From positions 12,793,252-12,857,251 of the forward strand of contig NW_024041262.1 of NCBI RefSeq assembly GCF_014851395.1: a stretch of DNA of 64,000 bases, in the 5' to 3' direction. Numbering within the stretch: position 1 is the stretch's first letter; every line of letters starts with the position of its first letter. Positions 45,658-57,700 of this stretch are shown here, one piece after another. The DNA comes from Micropterus salmoides. Taxonomy: Eukaryota > Chordata > Actinopteri > Centrarchiformes > Centrarchidae. Both the position numbers and the translations under genes were made by a program. The notes under the pieces were generated by a model. The model worked only from the letters and a program-made list of their open reading frames with translations. It was not told where the DNA came from and did no database searches.

Positions 45658-47568
45658 ATCAGCCACAGTCGGTAGGTATTTGACAATTAAAAAAAAGATC
45701 CCGATTTTATAGTGACTCATTCGATAAACAGTGCGTCTCTATGTTTGTCATGAATAAGTGAGATACTAAATGCTTTTCCTCCTTCAGCCTGGTGTTTTCA
45801 TCATCCAAGCTGCGGTGAGTAATCGTCGTTTAGCTTATATCTAAATGGCAACAATATCATCTTAACATCTTCTCTCCAGCTACTAAACGTCTGGTTCCTA
45901 TTTATAGATGAGGATACCTGGCCAGTCATTGAAAGGAATTGCAATGGCACCCGACAGTCACCGATTAACATCGTCTCAGCATCTGCCGCACCCAACTCCA
46001 ACCTGACTGCATTCACCTTTCATAACTACAGCAGCACCTCTGCTCTGAAAAAGATCGAAAATACTGGCACGACAGGTGAGTGGGTGTGGACGGAAAAACC
46101 ACTTAGATGGTGCCAGTCACTTTGCTTGTACACATTTGGTAGAACGCAAATATTTCAATATTGTCCTTTTTTTAAAGAATTTGCCTGCAAGTTTGATTCT
46201 TCAAAATACAAAAATGATTACACTTGAATATTTGGATAATCTTTCATCCCAAAAGAAAATTAGTCGCAGTGTTTTTCTTAGTTTAGAAGTTAGTTTTAAT
46301 TTAATATTCCATCCTGTTTTTCCACCCTTTTCCAGTGAAAGTCACTCTTGGAGCCGGTGTTGGCATTTCAGGAGGAGATCTGTCCGAGGCTTATGACAGC
46401 CTGCAATTCCACTTGCATTGGGGTAATGGCACCTCTTCTCCGGGCTCTGAGCACACTGTGAATGGCAAACGCTATCCGATGGAGGTACTGCACAGTCTTT
46501 GTTTCATATTTCAGTATGAGTATGAGTTTCGTCAATAAATTCACATTAAAATATGTTTTCGTTACTTCACTCCCACAGTTACACATTGTAAACAGCAAGT
46601 CATCCCATCAGGGGGACACAACTCAAGCTGTTGAAGACTCAACAGGACTTGCTGCTCTTGGTTTCTTCATTGAGGTGAGAAAAGATGCAACTTAAGTTTT
46701 TGACGACAATACATATGAGGTATCTGTCTCAAACTTCATTACTCCATGTATCAGCCACCTCTTTAACTTAGTGTTTGCATGCAACTGTTTGACTCTGCAT
46801 AATTTAGGATGATGTCCTTTAGTCTAATTTGTCAACCCACTGTTTATTTATTGAAGCCCTGTGATGCATTTCTTTCTCCACTAAGTTGGAAAAACATTTG
46901 AGCCTAATTAAAGACTGTGTTCTCTTTTCAGGAAATGTCAGGTGATGCTACCGGCCAACCTGCAAGCTGGCACACCTTGACCTCCTACCTGGCTAACATC
47001 ACACACAGTGGTAAGGAGATGTTTTACTCTTTTCATGTAGAAAGTGATCTAATGTTTTTGAATAAAATGTTTCAGCTACAGAGTTCCTGTTTCTGTCCTC
47101 AGGTGAGAATGTTTTAATGGCAACTGGACTTTCCTTGGATGATCTCCTCGTTGGGGTGGATCGCACCCGTTATTACCGCTACCATGGCTCCTTGACCACC
47201 CCCGGTTGCCACGAGGCTGTGGTTTGGACTGTGTTCAAGGATTCAATCAAAGTCAGCAAAGATTTGGTGAGTTTTTCTGGTGCATCTCTGTTTTCAGTGA
47301 ACAAGACGGTCAGCAGAAATCCATGTGCCTCAGGCAGCTAACTGGCTCACTATCTTGTCTCCAGATTAACCTCTTCAGCACAACAGTGCGCTTCTCCAAC
47401 AGTACATCACCTTTTATGGTCAATGTCTACAGAAACATCCAGGCTCCACTACCGGTCACAACACAGCGTGCCAGCAACAGCAGCAGCAGCAACAGCAGCA
47501 GCTCTGGCTCTACAACCTGCTACTCGCTGGGGCTGATAACACTGAGCCTTGCCCTGGGGAGGAGTTAG
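45605..47568 (+). CDS. ca4: Carbonic anhydrase IV-like, GPI-anchored, tandem copy 2
   Basis: Exons 45605-45671, 45788-45814, 45908-46075, 46336-46484, 46579-46674, 46932-47010, 47103-47266 and 47365-47568 join in frame to 317 codons plus TAG. Signal peptide MIWLAAVLTVCVLPPSC; then AWCFHHPSCDEDTWPVI and CNGTRQSPINIV. Zinc ligands QFHLHW and MELHIV and the GSLTTPGC loop are intact. The position of the proton-shuttle His64 is Thr (NTGTTVKV, codon 46069-46071), against Glu in copy 1. The stalk before the GPI signal is lengthened by an AGC/AAC microsatellite (ASNSSSSNSSSSG). Exon sizes equal copy 1 except for the first, the fourth and the last coding exon. Introns are shorter (for example 260 versus 988 bases before exon 5). 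Paralogue number (ca4a/b/c) cannot be set from here. Confidence 0.9.
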
Positions 47569-48166
47569 ATCTGATGATGACTGCCTCGCTCTTCTGTGGT
47601 TGTCCATCACATTGCATCCAGAGTTATGATGAGCTGTGAAGGATTATTTATCCATAATTAAATTTAATGTGTTTGCATACTATATTTATATGAAAAATTA
47701 TACACAAATATTTTAAGTATTGTATTGTTATATGAATAATTCCAGCAACATTAAGGTGTCTGAGAAAGGGATGCACTTAGGTGCAGGTAGATGTCATAAT
47801 GGTAGTTTGGAAATACAGGAATGTAATCTGAGTGTGATAGTATTTAATTAATGATGGCATGTATCTGTTTAGATTAGAGAATGAAACCTCATTCTCTACC
47901 AATAGTTGTTGCAGAATATATTAATTTAGTTTTTTATTTTATTTTATATTACATGACTTTGTAACTTGATTTGCTTTCATCAGTGCAATGTGGCCACATT
48001 GCCAAGCTGAACGCTCCAAATGAAACCTTTGCTGCCTTTCTCTGTTGGTGTAATGAAAGATTGACAAAATCAAATTAACACAATTATTTGTCACTACGAT
48101 TCACATTAGATTTTTCCTTACTTGCACATATGATAGAACCGTGACCTCTTTTTCTTGTTAAGTGTG

Positions 48167-48339
48167 TCTAAATTACATTTATTCATTTTTATTATTATTA
48201 TTACAATTGCTATACATTTCAGAGGTTGCATGCCTCTGGAGTTCAGGGACAGAATGGTGGATGTGTCACAACGGGGAATTGAACCCGGGCCTCTCACACC
48301 AAAGGCATATGTCTCATCCATTGTGCCATCATCACCCCA
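48167..48339 (-). mobile_element. tRNA-derived SINE, shortened
   Basis: Minus-strand head GATGGCACAATGGATGAGAC (A-box region) and GAGGCCCGGGTTCAATTCCC (B-box region), with the ACATTTATTCATTT tail complement. Same family as 44152-44365 but without its middle part. Confidence 0.75.
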
Positions 48340-48692
48340 AGTGCCAAATTCTCTTCTTTAGTTGTCTTAGTATTACTTTAATAAATATTGTGGAACATAC
48401 ACACTATAAAAATGTTTTGAATCAGTGTTGCAACAGTCTGGGAAAATGTTTGAAAGTTTTTTAAAAATTGTTTAAAAAATGTTCCCAGTTTTTAAAAAAA
48501 TACTTTGAGTTACAGCATCAACCTTAATTGCTATTGATGCAGTATGTATGTATGTGAAGATGCAATTATTTCTTATTGGGCTTTTAACCTTATCAAATAA
48601 CCTGAAGTACCACTTACACCTTGCCTAAATGCTTCCTTCTCAAGGATCAGAATAAATACTCGTGAACAAACTATTTAAATATTACATTACAT

Positions 48693-48715
48693 TTTGGACT
48701 GTGTTCAAGGATTCA
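48693..48715 (+). pseudogene. 23-base relic of a ca4 exon 8
   Basis: Matches the exon 8 stretch TTTGGACTGTGTTCAAGGAT plus TCA exactly (31352-31374 in copy 1 and 47223-47245 in copy 2), but the flanks differ. About 70 bases on, GAAGCCCTGTGAAG resembles intron 6 of the ca4 genes (about 30933). Probably debris of another partial duplication. Confidence 0.5.
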
Positions 48716-49139
48716 CTGGTTAACTAGAGGTATTATTAAATATTTAATATTATAAATGTTAAAAACAAAAACAAAAAGATGAAGCCCTGTGAAGTAACGA
48801 TGCAGCATTATTAATGTCAGTGAGAAGTAACTGTCATTAAAACAAGAAACTGTCACATTTTTATTTTTTTTTAATCACTTGACTTGCAGATAAGATGTTA
48901 CCAGTGTTTCTTACCATAAAATCTGAGCTGCAAGTTCTCACATAAAGCAATCTGAGGGAGTCAGAAGAAAAATGTGAACCAACAGTGAGGAACAATAGAA
49001 ACCAGTCTTTCTGGTTAAGATGATGTTCCTCTTCTCGATTTCTGCAGTAAGACTCAGTGTTCTTGACACAAGTACGTCATTGCCAAGAGGTGTTCTTAAT
49101 AAAGATACCAATTAGTGGTCTGGGCAACAGATAAGGGAC

Positions 49140-49400
49140 TGTCCACTTGGACTCAAGGATGAACTGAATAGAATCTGGAGATCAAAGGTCAAAGGTCAAG
49201 TTCCACTGTGACCTCACATTCATATCCTTTGTGTGAATGCAATATTTCAAGAACTCCTTGAAGGAATTTCTTCAAATTTGGCACAGAAGTCCACTTTTCC
49301 TCAAAAATGAACTGATAGACTTGATGACTAAGAGTTTGGTTGTCAAAGGTCAAGGTCAGTGTGACCTCAAAATGACCATGTCAAATCAAACATTTCACAC
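49140..49400. repeat. dispersed repeat containing nuclear-receptor half-sites
   Basis: Two related blocks with GATCAAAGGTCAAAGGTCA and GTCAAAGGTCAAGGTCAGTG, each followed by TGTGACCTCA. It matches a repeat I know from fish genomes. AGGTCA-A-AGGTCA at 49186-49198 is a perfect DR1. Confidence 0.6.
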
Positions 49401-51350
49401 AAATGTTTAATGGGATACAATGATGAAGTGAAAACATTTTCAGCTGAAAAATAGGCTATTATTCAACACTACAACACAGGAACAGAAGGGGAGATTGTGA
49501 CCATAGCTTCAGCCTGAGAGAAAAAACTTTAAACACTGCTTTTGGAAACTGCCACCTTTCTCCACCTAAAATAACATACCTAAAATGAATCAGGAATAAC
49601 TCCTCAACCTTTGGGCCTACATGCATAATTCTGGTCTCCTAAGCTAAGGAATATAAATCCATTGTACCATTACAGACTAAATGAGATGCAATGAAGAAAA
49701 ATGGGATATTTTCATCCTCGCCCTGGTTAAAAAGCTATATTTTAAATGCAATAAACCATCATCAAATGGATTCTAATGCAACTGAATATCTTTTAATACA
49801 CCTGGAATGCAACTGTAACTGTAAATCTGATCAAAATAAACTAAAATACAACAGTTATCTTACAACTTTAAAAAAATATATACCGGGCTGTCTGTATTTT
49901 GGCGTTTTATTGAGAGTTATCTTTAAAACACTGTTTATGTCCATACAACCACACCTAACATAAAGTTTCCAAAACATTGAAATATTGAAAAAAAAACAGT
50001 TAATATTCATTAATATTCCTATGACCAAAAGCACTCCCATGCTTTAAAGGCATGTGACTTGAAAACGGAACACAGAACTTTCATTTGATACCATGGATGT
50101 CTATGCTACTACGGGTCGGCCACCAGACCGCGAAAAAGACTGCGTCAGCGATTGTAATTGTATGTGTATATTGGCGCGTTTGTTGTTACTTTTATCCAGC
50201 TAATTAGTCTTTAATTTTCGTAATTTGAGTGATGTGAGCTATACAGCTGATCTCAGGGGGAGATTTGCTTTGGTTTGAGAGGTTGGACATGGGGATACGT
50301 TGTGATTAGAGATAATTGGATGCTTATAACTGTAGCCATGTACAGTGCTGACAGAGCGATGTTTGTTGTAATATAACTTAATTTAGATGCTTGGTGTTTG
50401 ATGTGTGTTTGGTGTGGATAAAAATGGTTGGTTTGAGCTTTTAGCTGAGCCTCCTACCTTCACAGAGGTGTGTAGCATGGATAGGGTGATGCAATACTAG
50501 TGTCAGACATGAATTTCTCACTCTGCATTTTGTGCCAAAATCATGTGCTGCCCCTGGTACCTGGAGCGACAGGCTCAAGGTAAACTTTGCCAGCTGTAGC
50601 CAGGGAGAAAGATACAACCTAAAAAATAATTAAGAACTATGACATTTTTAATGATGATTTCTTTTATATCACAAGAATTGTCCCAAATGTTGATTTCTTG
50701 CATCAGACCTGCAGCTACAGTTCATACTGTACCTTTATAATAACTTCTGTACATCTGACCTTACATGACAAACACAGTACACCTAATAACCTTTAGCATA
50801 AAATGATTTATTGCATTACATCTGCAGAGCTTACTCCCCCACCAAAAGCATCATAGCGACAGATATCAGCAAATTTGAATAAAAAATAAAAAGATCAATT
50901 CCCTCATTATCTCCCCTACATATATATGAGCCCTCATTCCCCAGTGATTTGTCTGCTCGTCTAATATATTACCAAGACTAAGGTTTCCAGCCTTCGTGCG
51001 TCTTCCTGACCACAACCTGTTCCTGTTTTCACCTGACTGCTAGTTTGCCCCCGCTGACTGATTACCTGTTGCCGAACGCTTTCCAATGTAAAGATTGATG
51101 GCTTTCAACTGCTCTGCCTGCTTGTGAAGCCACAACACTGTGTGCAGAATCATTAACAGAAATACTGTCAAGCATAAATACTTCCAACATCAGACTCAAA
51201 TACAAAAATGGTAGTAACAAAACATAGGTCACAATACACAAGTTTGCAAGCTTAATTTACCAACGAATATTGCTGTTTGTACTATATGTATGTATGCACA
51301 GGAACAAATCTACTCTAAGTGTAAAAAAATCAGCTCTGGTAAAAAACTTA
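49401..51350. other. intergenic region between ca4 copy 2 and mmp25
   Basis: No gene recognised. The two genes are convergent here (ca4 plus, mmp25 minus). Confidence 0.45.
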
Positions 51351-51351
51351 C

Positions 51352-51606
51352 ACAGACATGTTTGTGTTACCTGTTTAATGTCCAAACAAAAGGTGGTTGT
51401 GTAAGACCTCATTATGAGGGAGTAACCTGAGTGCTGGATTTCTGTGTTGAATTTCTATGCTTTTACCTATGCAGAAATCATGTAATCCAATACTCATTCT
51501 AGAAAAATAAGGGGGTAAATCCTACAGTAGGATAGAGGAACGAGGCTAATTCTACCATTTTCACAGGTCAGCAATATGTTCTGATAAGGCAAAGAATTTA
51601 CATTGA
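51352..51606 (+). repeat. left arm of an inverted repeat around the mmp25 3' exons
   Basis: Reverse complement of 53347-53582 over about 240 bases with scattered changes; shared blocks include CCTCATTATGAGGGAG and AGGTCAGCAATATGTTCTG. Lies just beyond the mmp25 3' end. Confidence 0.85.
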
Positions 51607-51645
51607 CAAAGCACATAGGCTTGATTATTATTATTATTATTATTA

Positions 51646-51651
51646 TTTATT
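51646..51651 (-). promoter_or_regulatory. candidate poly(A) signal of mmp25
   Basis: TTTATT on plus (AATAAA on minus), about 130 bases after the stop, within an ATT microsatellite (51624-51655). Confidence 0.4.
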
Positions 51652-51781
51652 ATTACACATTGTATGTAAAATAAAACCAGCCTGTGGGTTGTAATGTGCT
51701 CTGAGTGAAGATGTGGATTAAGAGAAGTACAACAACCTGCAGACACTCTCGAACACACAAAGACTTTCAAAAGTTAGGTGT

Positions 51782-54700
51782 CTATTTTCTAATAAACTCA
51801 TTAATTACCAATGTAACAGACATCAGAGGGAGCCAGCCGCTTCTTGGAAATGAAGACGATCCCCTTATGTCACAGTGGCACTCCTTTGGGATTTGAGGAT
51901 TGGCTGGAGTGAAGGTTACCGGTGGAGCTGGACATCTGAGCCAGTCTACAGCGATGGATTTAGGAGTGACGACATCTTGGTTTAATCCTCCGTTCTTTAG
52001 CACCCAGTAAAGGTTGTCCTTGAAGAAGTAGGCATCTCCTAAAATGCAGCAGAAGCTGTGTGACTCTGATTCCGTTCATTTTTCATCAGATAAGAATAGA
52101 GATGCTACACAATAGCAGTGGTAGTCAGGAAATGACTTGAATATTTCCATTTTTTGATACTTTATACTTCAGCTCCACAACATTTCAGAGCAAAATATAT
52201 GTTGTACTCTACTACGTTGTACTCTAAAACATTGCTTCACAGCGTTACTTGTGGTTAAAGGTACGATAACAAAATATTATAAATGAAACTTTGAAGAAGA
52301 CATTTATCTAAAAGCCATTTGAGACTGAATAGCCAGTTCCTATGGACACACCTTCCCTTTAAATTCATTTGGTGCACCATTATTGTAGTCACAAGTCACC
52401 CAGTAAGCTTGACCTTGAGCTTAACCTGGTTATTATATTTGACTTTATAGTAATTGATAGTTGATTAATGTTGTTTAGTATTTTTTGTTTTGAATTTGAA
52501 CTCTTCCATCGCTCTGACATATACCTTCCAGAAGCTGAGCAATCCTGTTGAAAAATGTCACCACCCTAAAATAACCTCTATAGGTTTTTTATCTATCTAG
52601 CACTGCTATCAGAAACTCATCACATATTTACGTGTCTGGTCACAATGTTACCTTCTCCCCAGCTGATAATGTCATCCATGTGGGAGGGCACTCCGGCCCA
52701 GAGGCTGGAGTTCCGTGGGTAGCCCTGCTCAAGCTGCCTGGTCACCTGTTCTGCCTTAAAGCTCTCATCAAACCTCCAAAACTCCCCACCACTGAACACG
52801 TAGGTCTTGCCGTTGTGGGCCCAGATGAAGGCTGCCTCCACCCTGTCCAAAAGCACCCCACTCTTTGTCCTCATGCCCCATTCTGAGAGGGGCTGAGGGT
52901 AACCGCTCATGGCCTCCGTGTCCTTGAAGACCCAGTATTGAGAACCTGGACAGATGGAGGAAAATGTGACAGAGAAAACAATTTGTTTGTGCAAATTAGA
53001 TTCAAAAAGACGCTTGTAATGCTTACAGATTTTTGTAAAAAATAATCACAAACAGATTGTGTACTGGTTCAATGTGATTATTAAATACTGGTTTATGGAT
53101 ATGTATTTAAATAAATATATTAGTTTTGTTGATGAGGTAATTTAATTTGAAAAATAAAAAGGCTGATTCTTGATGATGTGGCATTACGAGAACCAAAAGA
53201 ACACACATAAAGCCTCTGGCTACATACATAATGTAGCTTTGTTGTTTGTTATATTGGTAATTTATGAGTTTATTAGAAAATAGACACATGCTGGTTTCAC
53301 GTTAAATAATAATAATAACAACATAAGGCCTACGTGTTGTGTCACTGTAAATTCTTTGCCTTAGCAGAACATATTGCTGACCTGTGAAAATGGTAGAATT
53401 AGCCTCCTCCCTCTATCCTACTGTAGGTTTTTTCTAGAGTGACTATTGGATTACATGATTTCTGCATAGATGAAAGCATGGAAATTCAACACAGAAATCC
53501 AGCACTCAGGTTTCTCCCTCATTATGAGGTCTTATGCAACCACCTTTTGTTTGGACAGTGAACAGGCAACACAAACATGCGTGAGTAATTTTTTTATCAG
53601 AGCAGATTTTTTTTATGGTAGATTTGCGCATGTGGATACATATATACAATACAAACAGAAATATGCTTTGCAAACAGTGTATTGTGATCTGTGTTGTTTT
53701 TTCTTCTCTTCTTGGTTTCTTTTGTGTATATTTGGGCCAACGTGCTATGTGTGTGTTGTATGACAAAATCAAGTGTAATGACTTGAACCAATATAAATTA
53801 TGACAGCATGGTGCAAAGAAACGTTTGTTTGTTTAGGCTACAAACACCATCATTTAATATACCCTGTGTATAGTGACTGTATTTCCCCAAATTTAAAACT
53901 ATGCATTTTTATAACAATGTGTTTGAGATTCCTGCTGCACACATTATTAGTTTAATATTTGTTCTACAATGACCATGCTGACATTTCACCACCTTCAAAA
54001 TAACATCAAACAATAAACCATTTTCACACCTCCCACTGCAATTACTAAAATTAGAATGAAAAAAAGCCACACATAACCACTGGGTTTTGTTTCTCACCAA
54101 TGAAAAAGACGATTTTGCTGTCGCTCTTCCTCTCATAAGCAGCGTCAATCTTGTTCGTTCCTGGCGGGAGGCCAATCCAGAAGTTGTTGATCTTAGCCGG
54201 ATTGAGAGACACCAAAGACCCATCCCGCTTCGTTCTCCAGAAGTGTGCACCTTTTTTAGAAAAAGACATGAAGAAGACATGACACCGACATGACCAACAT
54301 GTGTCACTGTATGTTCAGACATAGTATAGATAATAAAATTAACAATTGTGGACAATTAACATGATATTGGAGATTCTGAAGTACCTTTTAACTTTTTTTT
54401 TGTGCATTCCTCATTGCTTCTTCTTACCTTTAAAAAAGAAGACCTCTCCCCTGATATTTGCCACTGCGTCAAAGCCTCCCTTACAGCGCTCTAGGAATGA
54501 AGGGTCAGAGCTGGGACAGAAAAGATTTAGTCAAAACTCGAGTTATATTTTATAGAATGTAGTTTTATAAAAATTCACTAGAGGGTGCAACAAGGCCAAA
54601 CATTGTCACAGTGAAGATCGATGAGAAGGCTTTTATCTGCATCCACTGGTTTTAAATTACTCATCATCCTTCACATGCCCGTGAGTAAACAGAGTGCATG

Positions 54701-57700
54701 GATAGGATATTCATAGTCTGTAAATGAGAATGATAAGTGCTTATTGTCTGAATGGATGGACAGTAGTTTTCATTGTTTTGTGGCTCTACTCACGCCTGCG
54801 TTGGTCTTGGAGGAGGTGGACTGGGCAGGCGTGGGAGGTCAGGATCAACACCCCCTGGTGACCTGCTGTCCTTCACACCTACAACAGAATAGTGACAGCA
54901 GACAATGTTGAAGAGGAAAGAAAGCTGTTGACAGCACTAAAGAAAATGTGCAAGCCACCCACCCTGACACACAGGATGCAAACAGTTTTTTGAGACACGG
55001 AAGGAAACTGTTGAAATCTTCTGATTGTGAGGTGCACCTTTACACAGTTAGCACCATAGTAAGTACTATAGTACAAAGTATGTAATGGTGAATAAAATAA
55101 TGTATCAGTCTATGGACATTCTTTATCAGAGGGCTGTTTTTGGCCTCATGGTTCTTTGGGATGTTTCATCAAGCTATAAATGAACAGTAATACACTTGAA
55201 ATTATTACAAATGAAAAATTAAGGTTCAAGATTTTTCCTAACTTTTAACTTGTAAATAATACATGCTATAATCCCATAAACAATAAGTAACCATCATTGA
55301 CATTTTCTACTACAGTAGTTCAGGACCACTTCTCCATTTTTGGATGACTTGGAGGCCTACCACAAACCACCAATGGTCATGTTTACATGGGCCGTAAGCA
55401 TTTTATACCACAATACATTAAGTAGTATCAAAATTCTGGGCAGATTAAAGGGCCAAAAGGGAACTTGGGTAGTGGTGTGGGATGGTAATGTTGGTCAGTC
55501 TGTTGGTTGGTCGGTCCACCACTTCAGTTCAGACTGAAATATCTCAACAACTTTTGGAAGGATTGCCATGACATTTAGTGCACTTCAATGGTTCTAACAG
55601 GGCTTTGGTCATCCCATGACTTTTTCTCTTGCGCCTTCATAAAGTTAAAGAGGTGGTATTATGCTCATTTTCAGGTTCAAAATCCTATTTAGGGGTTGTA
55701 CCAGAACAGGTTTACATGGTTTAATTTTCAAAAAATTTTTTTTGTCATACTGCACATTGTTGCAGCTCCTCTTTTACCCTGTTTTGAAGGCTTCGTTTTA
55801 GCTATGGAGTGATACATCTTGTCTCTAAATGATCTTTGTAGGGAGTTGCACATGCGCAGTTCCTAGTTAAGGACTACTAGCCAATCAGAAGCAGAGAAAG
55901 GCAGGTCAGCGAAAAGACGGTAAACAGCTTTGATTCAGCTGTAGGCTACATGTTGCCGACCAGGTTGGCAATTTGGACTGGAGCAAGAGTTTCAGAGTGG
56001 TGAGTTATTAATCTGTAACAAAAATGTCTTTCATCCATAAAGTTTTAACTGAGCTCTGTCTTTACATCACAGTAACAACTTCATTGACTGCTTGGAGGGT
56101 AGCTAGTGTTAGGAAGGGAGAGGAGAGGTGTGCTGCAGCTCAGTGTTTTTCCACTGGTGTTTTTGAGGGCATGTCGGAGTAGCCGCTCAGCGAGCATTAT
56201 GACACGTATTTTCATTGTGATGTCACAAGAAAGGGAAGTTAAGGCTGGACTACAAACGAGCTGTTTTCAGGCAGTTCAGAGCAGTGTTTTCTGTGGGAGA
56301 TGGGAACTCCCTTTGGGGTGGACTTTGGGCTTTTTCACTTTGCAAACCTAGTAAATGCACAAAAAAGAGATACAACTCAATAACGGAGAGGGGAAAAGCC
56401 AAAAACCATAATACCATCTCTTTAAAAATTTTAACTGTCAAGTACTTTGGTTTGTGCCCAAATAGCTCCAAAACTAATGACATTGCCATCAGCACAGCTC
56501 TACTTTGTGTTTATTGCTAATTAGTAAATCTTGCATGCTCACACCTGAACTAAAATGGTGAATATAGTAAACATTATACCTGCTAAAATCAGTATGTCAA
56601 CGTGTTCATTTCACATATTACTGTGAGATCAGGTTAGCATTGCTAATGTGAGCATATTACATTAAATTGATGATATTAGCATTTAGCTCAAACCATTACT
56701 GCCAAAGTAGGTTATAGCTTCACAGAACTGCTATAGCTGCTATATATCTACTGTGGTCTAAAATTCCATGTCAGCACTTTCATTAGCCAAAATAAAACCA
56801 TAAAATTAATCAGCTGAAGGTCTGCAACATCCTGTACAAAATACACAGTATCAAACAAATATCACATATGAACACATACTGTGAGTGGGATGCAATAAAT
56901 ATCACAGATTGAGATGTAGTCTGATCCATAAAGTTAGTCCAACTGATTACTGACCATAAATCTGCTGGATGGCCAGCCTGTCATCCATGTCCAGCTGGAA
57001 GTTCAAAAAGTCTGTCACAGGACCCTGGTAGTACGGCCTCATGATGGACGGATCAGAGGAGGAATGGGACAAACCCAGCGCGTGGCCAAACTCGTGCACT
57101 GCAACTGTGAACAAGTCCGTTTTGCTGGTGTCACCTGAGGAAGCATGAGGCAAAAGTGTGACTTGATGGGCAGAGGAATGTGTTTCTTTTCCTTTTTTTA
57201 TTACAAAATATCACTTTGGAATTATATTTTGTGTCAGCAGACAAAAACATCTCAAGAACATGTCTTCTAGCCATCATATATCCATCCATCATGATTTTAG
57301 TCAGTAAATACCTCCATGGCTCCAGAGCTCATCATCATCAAAGTGTGTGTCACCCGCCATTTCATCCGTGCCGGGGAAGAAGGCATGGGCCAGGGTGCCA
57401 CCCTGCCCATCAAAAGGGTACCCGTCGTTGTGATACGAGCTGGTAAAAGACACTCTGATGTCCCCTTCAGCTATCGGCCATCTGTTGTCACTGCTGTCCA
57501 GCTGATGGAAATTCAAGGGGGCTACGTCGCTCCAGGCTTTGAAGGCGCGAGTCAGGATGTCGCCCACTACATGGGCAGTCAGGCCGGGTGAGAGGGAGGG
57601 CGATGGGTAGCTGTGGACACTGCAGACGAAAATAGATTTTGCATTACAAAAAAGTTGTACACTGTTATGTTTTGATCATCCTCTGAATCTGTTCACCGTG

